From assembly GCF_000008185.1 (NCBI RefSeq), contig NC_002967.9, positions 2,232,001 to 2,296,000 on the forward strand: DNA of 64,000 nucleotides, given 5' to 3'. The notes beneath the pieces are model-generated. The model did not search any database. It was not told where the DNA came from and saw only the letters and a list, made by a program, of their open reading frames with translations. The position numbers and the translations under genes were made by a program. Of this stretch, positions 9,309 through 17,483 are shown piece after piece. Source of the stretch: Treponema denticola ATCC 35405. Lineage in GTDB: Bacteria; Spirochaetota; Spirochaetia; Treponematales; Treponemataceae. How positions within the stretch are numbered: position 1 is the first letter of the stretch; each line of letters starts with the position of its first letter.

Positions 9309-10610
9309 ATGTTCAATCCTGTTGTTATTGCCGTCATTGTTATGATGGTACTGTGCTTACTTAAGATTAACATCTTAATCGCAATTATGATTTCCGGTAT
9401 CGTAGGAGGGATTATTGGAGGTTTGGGACTTCAAAACACGATAAGCATTCTTATTTCGGGAATGGGAGGCAATGCCGAAACGGCATTATCGTATATCTTG
9501 CTGGGAACTTTGGCCGCAGCCATTACTTCAACTTCTATAGTTGAACTTTTAGCGGTAAAATTACAAAAATGGCTTAAAAATAAAAAAGCCCTGTTCGTGC
9601 TTATCATTGCATTTATAGGTTGTTTTTCGCAAAACGCAATTCCGGTTCATATAGCCTATATTCCGATTTTAATCCCTCCCCTTTTGGTTGTAATGAACAA
9701 AATGAAGCTCGACAGACGTGCTATGGCCTGCGGATTAACCTTCTCGGTTAAGTGGCCCTATGTCGCTTTTCCTGCAGGTTTCGGTCTTATTTTCCACGGA
9801 ATTATTTCGGATTCTATGACACAAAACGGACTTCAATTCAATAAAATGGATGTATGGAAGGCTATGGCTCTTCCCGGTGCCGGAATGATTTTAGGTCTTT
9901 TTATTGCGGTTTTCTTTTCCTACAGAAAACCCCGTGAATACAAAACGGTAGAAGCGGACATAAAGGCCGAAAATGAAGTTAAAAACATAAAATTTACTTC
10001 ACGTGAATGGTTTACTCTTTTAGCGATTGCAGCCGCCTTTGTAACACAGATTCTCTCCGGTTCTATGCCCTTAGGCGGTCTTGTCGGTATTTTGGTATTA
10101 CTTGTTACCCGTGTTATAAAAGTAAAAGATGCGGATCAAACTATGGCAGAAGGTATTAAGCTGATGGGCTTTATCGCCTTTGTCATGCTCGTGGCCGCAG
10201 GCTTCGCAGAAGTAATTAAGGCTACAAAAGCGGTAGACGCCCTTGTTGTCTCCAGTGCCAATCTTATAGGAGGAAGCAAACTCCTCGGTGCCATTATAAT
10301 GCTCTTAATCGGACTTGGTATTACAATGGGTATAGGAACTTCCTTCGGCACCATTCCCGTAATTGCAACAATATATGTTCCGCTTGGTATGAAGCTCGGA
10401 TTCAGCCCCATGGCCATAGCCTGTCTTCTCGGCACGGCAGGTGCGTTAGGCGATGCAGGTTCTCCCGCTTCCGATTCTACTTTGGGCCCGACTGCCGGCT
10501 TGAATGCCGACGGTCAGCATGACCACATCTGGGACACCTGTGTTCCGACATTCCTGCATTATAATATTCCTCTTATGATATTCGCTACGATTGCAGCAAT
10601 GTTCTTGTAA
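9309..10610 (+). CDS. Na+/H+ antiporter family permease (YuiF-like)
   Basis: Integral membrane protein of 433 residues with about eleven hydrophobic segments. The N-terminus (residues 1-90) resembles the short Na_H_antiport_2 domain and is followed by the Na_H_antiporter domain; GAGFAEVIKATKAVDAL-like and TMGIGTSFGTIPVIATIYVP segments and the acidic GALGDAGSPASDSTLGPTAG motif near the C-terminus are typical. The substrate could be Na+/H+ or, as proposed for relatives, an amino acid such as histidine. GGAGG at 9299-9303 fixes the start at ATG 9309 rather than GTG 9303. It has its own promoter and terminator and is divergent from the NhaC-type gene. Confidence 0.85.
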   Translation: MFNPVVIAVIVMMVLCLLKINILIAIMISGIVGGIIGGLGLQNTISILISGMGGNAETALSYILLGTLAAAITSTSIVELLAVKLQKWLKNKKALFVLIIAFIGCFSQNAIPVHIAYIPILIPPLLVVMNKMKLDRRAMACGLTFSVKWPYVAFPAGFGLIFHGIISDSMTQNGLQFNKMDVWKAMALPGAGMILGLFIAVFFSYRKPREYKTVEADIKAENEVKNIKFTSREWFTLLAIAAAFVTQILSGSMPLGGLVGILVLLVTRVIKVKDADQTMAEGIKLMGFIAFVMLVAAGFAEVIKATKAVDALVVSSANLIGGSKLLGAIIMLLIGLGITMGIGTSFGTIPVIATIYVPLGMKLGFSPMAIACLLGTAGALGDAGSPASDSTLGPTAGLNADGQHDHIWDTCVPTFLHYNIPLMIFATIAAMFL

Positions 10611-10619
10611 AATTAAACA

Positions 10620-10648
10620 CCCCCGTCTAAACCGGCGGGGGCTTTTTC
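10620..10648 (+). terminator. Rho-independent terminator
   Basis: GC-rich stem cccccg (10620-10625) and cggggg (10636-10641) followed by CTTTTTCTTT, 10 bp after the stop codon of the antiporter-family gene. Confidence 0.85.
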
Positions 10649-10664
10649 TTTATAGGTACAAAAA

Positions 10665-12938
10665 CTAGATTCCTACTGCCAATCTTTCGGCAGCACGAGT
10701 TGCTTCCAAAACTTTTCCCGTGAATGAGCTGTCTCCTATATTGTAAATTTCGGGGACTATGTTTGCAACTTGGGCAGAAAAATAAAGATTGTCATCGGTT
10801 TTATTTCCAACGGCAAAGACTATTAAGTCGGTCTCCAGCTCAATCTTTTTGGTTTCATTGCCTATTTTTTTTGCAAGCGGATTAGGTATGTTTTCGGGCA
10901 AGATAGGCTGCCAAGTATTATAGGGATTAGGCACGCCTTTTGAAATGTTTTGCTCTACAATAGCTTTTCCCGAATCAAGCCCTATAAGCTTTGCACAATT
11001 TAAAAGTTTAACACCGGCCTTTTGCATATAGTAGATAAGGTAGCCCCTATTAGCCGTACAAACTCCCTTCATAAAATAAGGAAGCATTTCTACTACCGTA
11101 ACATCTTTTTTGTGCTCGTATTTAAGCCAATAGGCAGTTTCACATCCTACAACACCTCCGCCTATTATAACAACCTTTTTAGCATCTTCCGCTTCCTTAG
11201 GATTTAAAAGAAGGTCTGCGGCCTGAATCGTCTTTATCTTTTCAGATCCGGGTACGGAAATAGAAATCGGCTTACCGCCGTATGCAAAAACCAATGCATC
11301 GAATTTTTTGTTTTTTAGCAAATTGAGATCAACTTCCGTGTTTAAAAAAAGTTTAAAGTTAGGCATGGCCTTGGCCTTTTCTACCTTTGTTTGAAGATAA
11401 TTTAAATAGTTTTCAAAATCGTATTTAATTTTAGGCACACTTCCGGTAATTACGCTGCCGCCGATACGATCCGTTTTTTCAAAAAGTTCTACATTATGGC
11501 CCCTCTTTGCTGCCTTAAGGGCAAACACAATACCTGCGGGCCCTGCTCCTATAACGCCGATATTCTTTTTAACCTCTGCCTCAGGTGCATCAAAGGAAAG
11601 CACATCTTCAAAACCGGTGCGCGGGTTTACGGCACATTGAGGATGGCCTCCTAAAACAAATTCGTTGATACAACCCTCCTGACACCCGATACAGGGGCGG
11701 ATATCTTCTACCTTGCCTGCATAGGCCTTATTACACCATGCAGCATCGGCCAACAATGGGCGGGCAAGCATAACCATATCGCAGTCTCCGTTTCTTAAAG
11801 CAGCTTCTGCGACATCGGGATAACCTAATTTTCCGACAGCTACCACAGGAACGGGAACTCCGGCATTGGATATAATATTATTGAAAGCAAAATAGTCTTT
11901 TACTATTTTGGAAACTCCGAGAAAACAGCCGGCAGGCATTCCTCCGGGAGGATGAGGGAGCCACCAGTTATCATAACATCCCAGATCTACGTCAAAAATA
12001 TCTACACCGCATTTTACAAGATTTTTCATATAGTCAAGGGTTTCTTGTATTGTTCTTCCGTTTTTAAATTTTTTAAGCTGCCTGACCTTCATACCTTCTT
12101 CCCCGTAGGTCTCGTTAAGAGCCAGAGAAAGGTCAATGCGGTACATTATAGGATAATCGGCACCGGCCCTGCTTCTTATCTCTTTTACAATATCAAGCCC
12201 GAATCTTTGCCAGTCGGCATATTTTCCGATTTTACGGCGGTTAAAGGCAGGGTTGGTTAATTGTTCAAGAAGATAGCCTTCATGGCCGTGAAGATATACT
12301 CCGTCAAGACCGCATTCCTTGGCATCGGCGGCAGCCTGTCCTGCATTTTTTATAATTTTTCCTAAAGCTCGGCCCGAAAGACGCAAGCTGGGAATTTCGG
12401 AAATATAAAAGTTGGGATTATTTGAAGCCGATACGGGAAATCTAAACTTGGTTAAAAGACATTGGGGATTTCCAACACGTCCCAGTCCCGGTGTCAACTG
12501 AATAAATATCTTACTTCCGAAAGCATGGCAGCCCTGAGCCAGATCCCTCCAGCCTACAAGGTTGGTTCTAGTTCCGTCTATACGCGGAAAATAAGAATAA
12601 TTATGAGGTTCCGTTACCGAGTGATCTATTCCGTGACTTATGGGGACAAGGCCGGTTGTCAATAGACCGACACCGCCCTCGGCTCTCGCAAAAAAGTATT
12701 CAAGCATTTTTTTGTTGGGCCTGCCCGATTCTTCACACATATTTATGTTTCCCATAGGCCCCATTACAACACGGTTTTTAATTTTTGTTTTGTTGATTAA
12801 AATAGGTGAAAACAATTGGGTATAGGGATAAAGAGCCTTAGTCATGCGGCCTGTTCCCCCTGCCCTGTTTTCAAAATCGCCTTCCATCCATCCGCCGTAA
12901 GAATCCACCATCTTTTTTACTTCAGTATCAAATTTCAT
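10665..12938 (-). CDS. NADH:flavin oxidoreductase (Old Yellow Enzyme / 2,4-dienoyl-CoA reductase-like) with C-terminal FAD/NAD domain
   Basis: Cytoplasmic iron-sulfur flavoprotein of 757 residues. Residues about 40-400 form an OYE-type TIM barrel (YPYTQLFSPILINKTKIKNRVVMGPM at its start, DGVYLHGHEGYLLEQLTNPAFNRR in the middle). A [4Fe-4S] motif follows, CIGCQEGCINEF plus a fourth cysteine in HPQCAVNPRTG. The last third has two dinucleotide folds, GVIGAGPAGIVFALKAAKRG (FAD) and VVIIGGGVVGCETAYWL (NAD(P)H). Members reduce activated C=C bonds, for example enoates and dienoyl-CoA. It lies 70 bp after the aconitase X genes in the same direction, which suggests it reduces a product derived from their dehydration. 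Substrate is unknown. Confidence 0.87.
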   Translation of the reverse strand: MKFDTEVKKMVDSYGGWMEGDFENRAGGTGRMTKALYPYTQLFSPILINKTKIKNRVVMGPMGNINMCEESGRPNKKMLEYFFARAEGGVGLLTTGLVPISHGIDHSVTEPHNYSYFPRIDGTRTNLVGWRDLAQGCHAFGSKIFIQLTPGLGRVGNPQCLLTKFRFPVSASNNPNFYISEIPSLRLSGRALGKIIKNAGQAAADAKECGLDGVYLHGHEGYLLEQLTNPAFNRRKIGKYADWQRFGLDIVKEIRSRAGADYPIMYRIDLSLALNETYGEEGMKVRQLKKFKNGRTIQETLDYMKNLVKCGVDIFDVDLGCYDNWWLPHPPGGMPAGCFLGVSKIVKDYFAFNNIISNAGVPVPVVAVGKLGYPDVAEAALRNGDCDMVMLARPLLADAAWCNKAYAGKVEDIRPCIGCQEGCINEFVLGGHPQCAVNPRTGFEDVLSFDAPEAEVKKNIGVIGAGPAGIVFALKAAKRGHNVELFEKTDRIGGSVITGSVPKIKYDFENYLNYLQTKVEKAKAMPNFKLFLNTEVDLNLLKNKKFDALVFAYGGKPISISVPGSEKIKTIQAADLLLNPKEAEDAKKVVIIGGGVVGCETAYWLKYEHKKDVTVVEMLPYFMKGVCTANRGYLIYYMQKAGVKLLNCAKLIGLDSGKAIVEQNISKGVPNPYNTWQPILPENIPNPLAKKIGNETKKIELETDLIVFAVGNKTDDNLYFSAQVANIVPEIYNIGDSSFTGKVLEATRAAERLAVGI

Positions 12939-12969
12939 TCTTTCCTCCGAAATATTTTTTATACTCTAG

Positions 12970-13009
12970 GGGCATCTCTAAAAATCTTGTTGGATTTTTA
13001 GAGATGCCC
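12970..13009 (-). terminator. 17-bp perfect hairpin between acnX small subunit and reductase genes
   Basis: Stem gggcatctctaaaaatc (12970-12986) and its exact complement (12993-13009), loop 6 nt. There is no good T-run after it on the minus strand, so it may be an attenuator or an mRNA-stabilising structure. It belongs to the same family as 5304-5329 and 61505-61534. Confidence 0.55.
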
Positions 13010-13010
13010 T

Positions 13011-13454
13011 TTAGTCTTCTATTATGACTTCACCGTTTTCTTTAACTTGAACCCTGCTTCCGCTTTTGACCGCTGCTAAAAATTCCTTTCCCAAATTATC
13101 GACTGTAGGAATACTGTTATCGGTAAAGTTTGCTGCAAGGATTACGCCCGCTGCGGCCAAGGAATCTATCGGCTCCGAAAAAAGCATACAGGCAGGCTGG
13201 CGCCCCATCGAAGCGGCACAGAATATAACCATTCCCCCCGTAGTTGAGCCTATAGTCTGCGGGAGACAAAGAGCCTTCCCTGCTATTTCCTTTTTATATA
13301 GGTCCAGATTATTTTGATCGGAACAATGAGCTTTCTTATCCCCGAACATCAAAGCTTTTTGAAAGCTTGCAAGGGTATTAAAACCTTGAGAACTTACCAG
13401 AGCTTCTGCCGATACTGTTCCCGGAACAATTACTCTTCCTTTAAATGTTTTCAT
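13011..13454 (-). CDS. Aconitase X swivel-domain (small) subunit, DUF126 family
   Basis: This 147-residue protein matches the swivel domain of aconitase X: GRVIVPGTVSAEALVSSQGFN at the start, GKALCLPQTIGSTTGGMVIF in the middle and AAGVILAANFTDNSIPTVD near the end. It pairs with the catalytic subunit immediately upstream, whose stop codon lies 1 bp before this ATG. In other bacteria aconitase X is often one fused chain (cis-3-hydroxy-L-proline dehydratase), while archaeal mevalonate-5-phosphate dehydratase is split; here it is split. Family assignment is strong, the substrate is open. Confidence 0.88.
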   Translation of the reverse strand: MKTFKGRVIVPGTVSAEALVSSQGFNTLASFQKALMFGDKKAHCSDQNNLDLYKKEIAGKALCLPQTIGSTTGGMVIFCAASMGRQPACMLFSEPIDSLAAAGVILAANFTDNSIPTVDNLGKEFLAAVKSGSRVQVKENGEVIIED

Positions 13455-13455
13455 A

Positions 13456-14724
13456 TTAAAATCCTCCCGTAATTAGATCGGCTATTTCATCGTCCTTATA
13501 ATAAACGGCCGTAGTATAGGTTCTAAGCTTATTGGAATTTGTGATAACCGATTTTTTTGCACAAAGCGGGTTATTCATATACATGAGGGGACAGGTTTCC
13601 GAAAAAAGAAGACCGAAAGATTTTAATTTTTTATACTCCTCGGTTTTGGAAAATTCCTTTAAAACGCCCCGCGGCGAGGTCATAACCGTCGGTATCGAAA
13701 TTTTTGATTTTTTATTTTGTTTTAACTTTTGTTCTATAATGCCTGTCCATTTAATAAGCTGTTCTTTAGACAGGTGAGGACAGCCTATAAAGCAAAGTCC
13801 AGGAGGGGCATTTTTGTTTTTTCTAATATCAGGATATGAAGACCTTATCCTCAAAAGCTCGGATTCTGTAATTGTATAGACTTCCGCATCTTTACGGATT
13901 AAAGAAGCCCCCGATTCTTTTGCTTCAGGCGTCAGGTTTTCGACATGGTATAAACCGACGGCTCCGTTTGATGCCATTGCAGCTCCCATATCCTTAAAGT
14001 AGGCCTTTACCTCATCATTTAGCTCACGGCCCAAAAACCTATCCAAGCCTTTAATATAAGGCACATTTTCAACAGCTTTTATTCCTATTGCACTTCCCAA
14101 AAGTTGGGCTTCAGGCAGAGTCTCGGTTTCAACCTCGACAATTAAATCGGCCTTACGCCCCTCATCGGTCAATAGGCCGAACTCCGGTACCCAGCCCGCA
14201 ATCAGTCCGAACATTTCGATGATACCCGAATTGCGGTTACACATCGCTCCCAATACCGAGTTTGCATAATTAACGGCTGAGGATTCTGCCCAGCTTAAGA
14301 TTTCTCCTTTTTTAGGTGTGTTCCCTACCTCATCAAAATAACAGGTACAGGTATAAGCATCATCCGAAAGAAGGCCCATAGCTTTAAGCTGCTTTTCATA
14401 CTCTTCCTGTTTGCTGTACATAAAATGGAAAACAAGGCGTTCCAAAAAACTTTTGGGCACTACATCATCAAGCGGACGGGGATCCACAGTAAAGGGAATC
14501 CCTGAAACAGCTTCGGATTGGAGAAGCTCATCCATCAATTTATAGACCGGTTTCATAACTCCTATACCGAAACTTGTAACAAGATGTCCGTATTTTCCCG
14601 TAACCTTAACAAGCCTTTCTGCACCAAAGGCTTCACCGTACATGACCAAGGTTTTTAAAACCTTAGCCTGCATCTCTCCTTGAGAACCGTTTAAAATTTC
14701 TTCTTGTTCCCGTGTCAGTTGCAT
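13456..14724 (-). CDS. Aconitase X catalytic (large) subunit, DUF521 family
   Basis: A homolog of aconitase X catalytic domains, 422 residues, beginning QLTREQEEILNGSQGEMQAKVLK and containing GAERLVKVTGKYGHLVTSFG, the cysteine-bearing YTCTCYFDEVGNTPKKGE, NSVLGAMCNRNSG and CFIGCPHLSKEQLIKW. Cysteines in these motifs are candidates for Fe-S ligands. Family members dehydrate hydroxy acids; bacterial ones act on cis-3-hydroxy-L-proline. Two ATG codons are possible; AGGAG at 14731-14735 gives proper 6-nt spacing only to the second (14722-14724). It is first in the three-gene set and has a promoter at 14757-14785. Confidence 0.88.
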   Translation of the reverse strand: MQLTREQEEILNGSQGEMQAKVLKTLVMYGEAFGAERLVKVTGKYGHLVTSFGIGVMKPVYKLMDELLQSEAVSGIPFTVDPRPLDDVVPKSFLERLVFHFMYSKQEEYEKQLKAMGLLSDDAYTCTCYFDEVGNTPKKGEILSWAESSAVNYANSVLGAMCNRNSGIIEMFGLIAGWVPEFGLLTDEGRKADLIVEVETETLPEAQLLGSAIGIKAVENVPYIKGLDRFLGRELNDEVKAYFKDMGAAMASNGAVGLYHVENLTPEAKESGASLIRKDAEVYTITESELLRIRSSYPDIRKNKNAPPGLCFIGCPHLSKEQLIKWTGIIEQKLKQNKKSKISIPTVMTSPRGVLKEFSKTEEYKKLKSFGLLFSETCPLMYMNNPLCAKKSVITNSNKLRTYTTAVYYKDDEIADLITGGF

Positions 14725-14756
14725 ACTCATCTCCTATCGCATAATTAATACAAACA

Positions 14757-14785
14757 ATTATATCATAGTTTTTGCAGAAGGTAAA
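14757..14785 (-). promoter_or_regulatory. Promoter of the aconitase X operon
   Basis: Minus strand: -35 TTTACC (14780-14785), 17-bp spacer, -10 TATAAT (14757-14762). Confidence 0.6.
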
Positions 14786-14812
14786 TTTATTTTTTTAAAA
14801 TATCGCGCCGCC

Positions 14813-14841
14813 TTGAATACAAAAAGAATCTAAAGTATAAT
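14813..14841 (+). promoter_or_regulatory. Promoter of the Nif3-like gene
   Basis: -35 TTGAAT (14813-14818), 17-bp spacer, -10 TATAAT (14836-14841); divergent from the aconitase X promoter. Confidence 0.7.
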
Positions 14842-14872
14842 CTTTAAAAAGTTTTTTTGCGGGGGGATTATA

Positions 14873-15652
14873 ATGAAACTAAAAGAGCTTGATCTTTATT
14901 TTACCGAGCTGTTAAACATAGATGCTTTTGCGGCTCAAGATTTATCGCAAAACGGCGTTCAGGTACAAAACAGCGGAAAAGAAATAAAAAAGGTTGCTTT
15001 CGCGGTGGATGCCTGTCTTCAATCCATAAAAGAAGCAGCCGAGCGGAAAGCCGACATGCTTTTTGTACACCATGGCCTTTTTTGGAGCCGCTCCTTACGG
15101 ATTATGGGAAATCATTATCATAGAATAAAGGCTCTTTTGGATAATGACATAGTGCTCTATGCCGTTCACCTTCCCCTCGATGCCCATCCCCTTTATGGGA
15201 ACAACATCGGTCTTGCCCGCCGCCTTGAACTTGAAAACTTAAAAGAGTTTGGCATGTACAGGGGGCTTAACATAGGCTTTTACGGCAGCCTTCCTTTAAA
15301 AGAAGGCTCCGAAGAAGGCTTGGAACTAGACGAAATTATAAATAAACTTTTTCCCCAAGGGGAAAAACCTGCAAACATCCTTCCTTTCGGGCCTAAAAAA
15401 ATTAAAACAATCGGAATTATTTCGGGCGGAGCCGCTTCGGAAATAGATGATGCAATAGCCTTAGGACTTGACCTATACATAACGGGAGAGATTGAGCACA
15501 TTACCTATCACAATGCCCTCGAAAACAGAATAAATGTAATTGCCGGAGGCCATTATCAAACGGAAACTGTAGGCGTTCAGTTGGTTGCAAAAAAGCTTGA
15601 ACTTGATACAAACCTTGAAACCTGTTTTATAGATATTCCGACAGGCTTTTAA
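14873..15652 (+). CDS. Nif3-like dinuclear metal centre protein
   Basis: Cytoplasmic protein of 259 residues in the NIF3/YbgI family, which forms hexameric toroids with a two-metal site. Visible metal-binding motifs are MLFVHHGLFWS (residues 62-72), YAVHLPLDAHP (103-113) and, near the C-terminus, GEIEHITYHNALE and IAGGHYQTETVG. Members are often labelled GTP cyclohydrolase 1 type 2, but physiological function is not settled. A G-rich SD (GGGGGGA) precedes the ATG. It probably heads an operon with the ATP-grasp gene 31 bp downstream. Confidence 0.9.
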   Translation: MKLKELDLYFTELLNIDAFAAQDLSQNGVQVQNSGKEIKKVAFAVDACLQSIKEAAERKADMLFVHHGLFWSRSLRIMGNHYHRIKALLDNDIVLYAVHLPLDAHPLYGNNIGLARRLELENLKEFGMYRGLNIGFYGSLPLKEGSEEGLELDEIINKLFPQGEKPANILPFGPKKIKTIGIISGGAASEIDDAIALGLDLYITGEIEHITYHNALENRINVIAGGHYQTETVGVQLVAKKLELDTNLETCFIDIPTGF

Positions 15653-15683
15653 ATTTTTAGATTAAGATGAGTTTAACCGAAAT

Positions 15684-17360
15684 ATGAAAGAAAATAAAAA
15701 GCGTATTTTAATTTTAGGAGCGGGTCTCATGCAGGGGCCCGCAATAAGGGCCGCAAAAGAGCTGGGCTGCGAGGTCATTGCCGTAGACGGAAACCCGAAT
15801 GCGGTTTGTGCAAAAGAAGCCGACAAGTTTTTTCCGATAGATTTAAAGGATATTCCCGCCCTCATAGACCTTGCAAAAAACTTAAAAGAAAAGGGCTTAC
15901 ACGGAGTCTTTACCGCAGCTACGGACTTTTCCGTATCGGTTGCAGCCATTGCAGAAAGCTGTTCTCTTCCCGGGCACAGTTTGGAAGCCGCCCGCCGTGC
16001 AAGCGATAAGGTTTTAATGAGGGAGTGCTTTGAAAAGCACGGCGTTCCTTCTCCTAAGTTTACCCATATTTTTAAAAACGAAATAGATGAGGCTCTTCAA
16101 ATTTTAAAACAAAAAGCCATTCCATTCCCTATTACGGTAAAGCCAGCCGACAACATGGGAGCGCGGGGCTGCCGCTTGGTCTATTCCCAAGATGAATTAA
16201 GACCTGCCCTAGAAGATGCGGTAAACTTTTCGCGGAGCGGCAAGGCTATAGCCGAGGAGTTCATCGAGGGTGAAGAGTTTTCCCTTGAAGCCCTAGTTAT
16301 AAACGGAGAGATTTTTTTAAACGCCCTCGCAGACAGGCATATTTTTTTTCCGCCCTACTTTGTCGAGATGGGACACACGATTCCGTCGATTAAGAGCAAG
16401 GAAGAATGTGATGAGCTTATAAGAGTTTTTTTCCTCGGAATAAAAGCCTTAGGGCTTACAAATGGGGCAGCCAAGGGAGACATCTTTTTAAGGAAAGCCG
16501 ATCCCCAAAAAAACGGCAAACGGACTGCCTGTGTTGGAGAAATCGCAGCCCGCCTTTCAGGGGGCTACATGTCGGGCTGGACGGTTCCCTATTCTTCGGG
16601 TTTTGACGTAACTAAGGCCGCCGTCAAAATAGCCTTAGGCGAACCTGTAGATGAACTTCCAAAATACGAAGCCGCTCGTTTTAGTGCTGACAGAGCCGCT
16701 CACTTTAGCGCTGAACGAGCTTGGATTTCGGTGCCGGGCATCATAAAAAAAATATACGGGCTTGAAGAAGCAAGGAGCACAAAAAACGTAAAAGATGTTT
16801 TGCCCCGCCTTTTTGAAAAAGATGAAGCGGTCTTTCCTAAAAACAATGTAGAAAAATGCGGCAATGTCCTAAGCTCTGCGGAAAGCTATGATGAGGCAGT
16901 TAAGGCGAGCATGGAAGCCGTACAAAAAATATTTTTGCGGCTTGAAAGAGCATACAACAAAACGAATCTTTTTTTTGAAAAGACAAATTCTTCGATAGCC
17001 GTGCAGGGTAATTATCCTCCGAACTTTTTTAAATTCCCTGAAGACGACAGCACAAAGAAAATTAAAAACAAGGCTTTCGATGAGCTATTAAAAAATTCCA
17101 TTTTGATGGAAGAAGATAAAATTCTTTATCCTTCGTTTTTTAAGGATTTTTTAGATAGAGCCTTGGATGTGCACGGCCTTTCTATTCGGGAAGCAATAAG
17201 GCACGCCTTTTTCCTTGAACCGAAGTTAAAAGAAAAGATGCTCAGACTCCAAAATATAGGGGAGCCTTTAAACCAGAATCTTGTTTTGTGGTGGAAGTAT
17301 TTTATACGCGGCAGCCGCCAGGGGCTCATCTATTATCTTGATACCGAATTAAATGATTAA
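15684..17360 (+). CDS. ATP-grasp domain protein (carbamoyl-phosphate synthase L-chain / PurK-like)
   Basis: Protein of 558 residues. An N-terminal Rossmann-like part (ILILGAGLMQGPAIRAAKELGCEVIAVDGNP) is followed by an ATP-grasp fold from about residue 110: SDKVLMRECFEKHGVPSPKF, PITVKPADNMGARGCRLV and AEEFIEGEEFSLEALV. ATP-grasp enzymes form acyl-phosphate intermediates and join them to amines or thiols; the acceptor here is unknown. Residues about 330-347 contain a tandem 8-residue repeat (ARFSADRA, AHFSAERA) absent from ordinary family members as I know them. The final 130 residues were not assigned to a family. Confidence 0.78.
   Translation: MKENKKRILILGAGLMQGPAIRAAKELGCEVIAVDGNPNAVCAKEADKFFPIDLKDIPALIDLAKNLKEKGLHGVFTAATDFSVSVAAIAESCSLPGHSLEAARRASDKVLMRECFEKHGVPSPKFTHIFKNEIDEALQILKQKAIPFPITVKPADNMGARGCRLVYSQDELRPALEDAVNFSRSGKAIAEEFIEGEEFSLEALVINGEIFLNALADRHIFFPPYFVEMGHTIPSIKSKEECDELIRVFFLGIKALGLTNGAAKGDIFLRKADPQKNGKRTACVGEIAARLSGGYMSGWTVPYSSGFDVTKAAVKIALGEPVDELPKYEAARFSADRAAHFSAERAWISVPGIIKKIYGLEEARSTKNVKDVLPRLFEKDEAVFPKNNVEKCGNVLSSAESYDEAVKASMEAVQKIFLRLERAYNKTNLFFEKTNSSIAVQGNYPPNFFKFPEDDSTKKIKNKAFDELLKNSILMEEDKILYPSFFKDFLDRALDVHGLSIREAIRHAFFLEPKLKEKMLRLQNIGEPLNQNLVLWWKYFIRGSRQGLIYYLDTELND
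16675..16724 (+). repeat. Tandem 24-bp in-frame repeat with dyad symmetry inside the ATP-grasp gene
   Basis: Two 24-bp units encode AARFSADR and AAHFSAER. The outer arms gctcgtt (16675) and aacgagc (ending near 16720) are complementary, so the segment can fold. It looks like an in-frame insertion. Confidence 0.5.
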
Positions 17361-17412
17361 TCGGAACAAGCTCAAAGAATGGTAGATTTTTAATTTCTAT
17401 GAAGGGCACGGC

Positions 17413-17475
17413 GGATTTGCCGGCCGAGAGGCGGCAAATCCTGTGAAGATACCGTTGTACAGAACGTACAACGGT
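17413..17475. repeat. Two adjacent hairpins between convergent genes
   Basis: First stem ggatttgccg (17413-17422) with cggcaaatcc (17432-17441); second stem accgttgtac (17451-17460) with gtacaacggt (17466-17475), loop agaac. Neither has a T-run. They lie between the convergent ATP-grasp and beta-helix genes and may act as a two-way terminator or be a small repeat element. Confidence 0.5.
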
Positions 17476-17483
17476 AAACTAAA

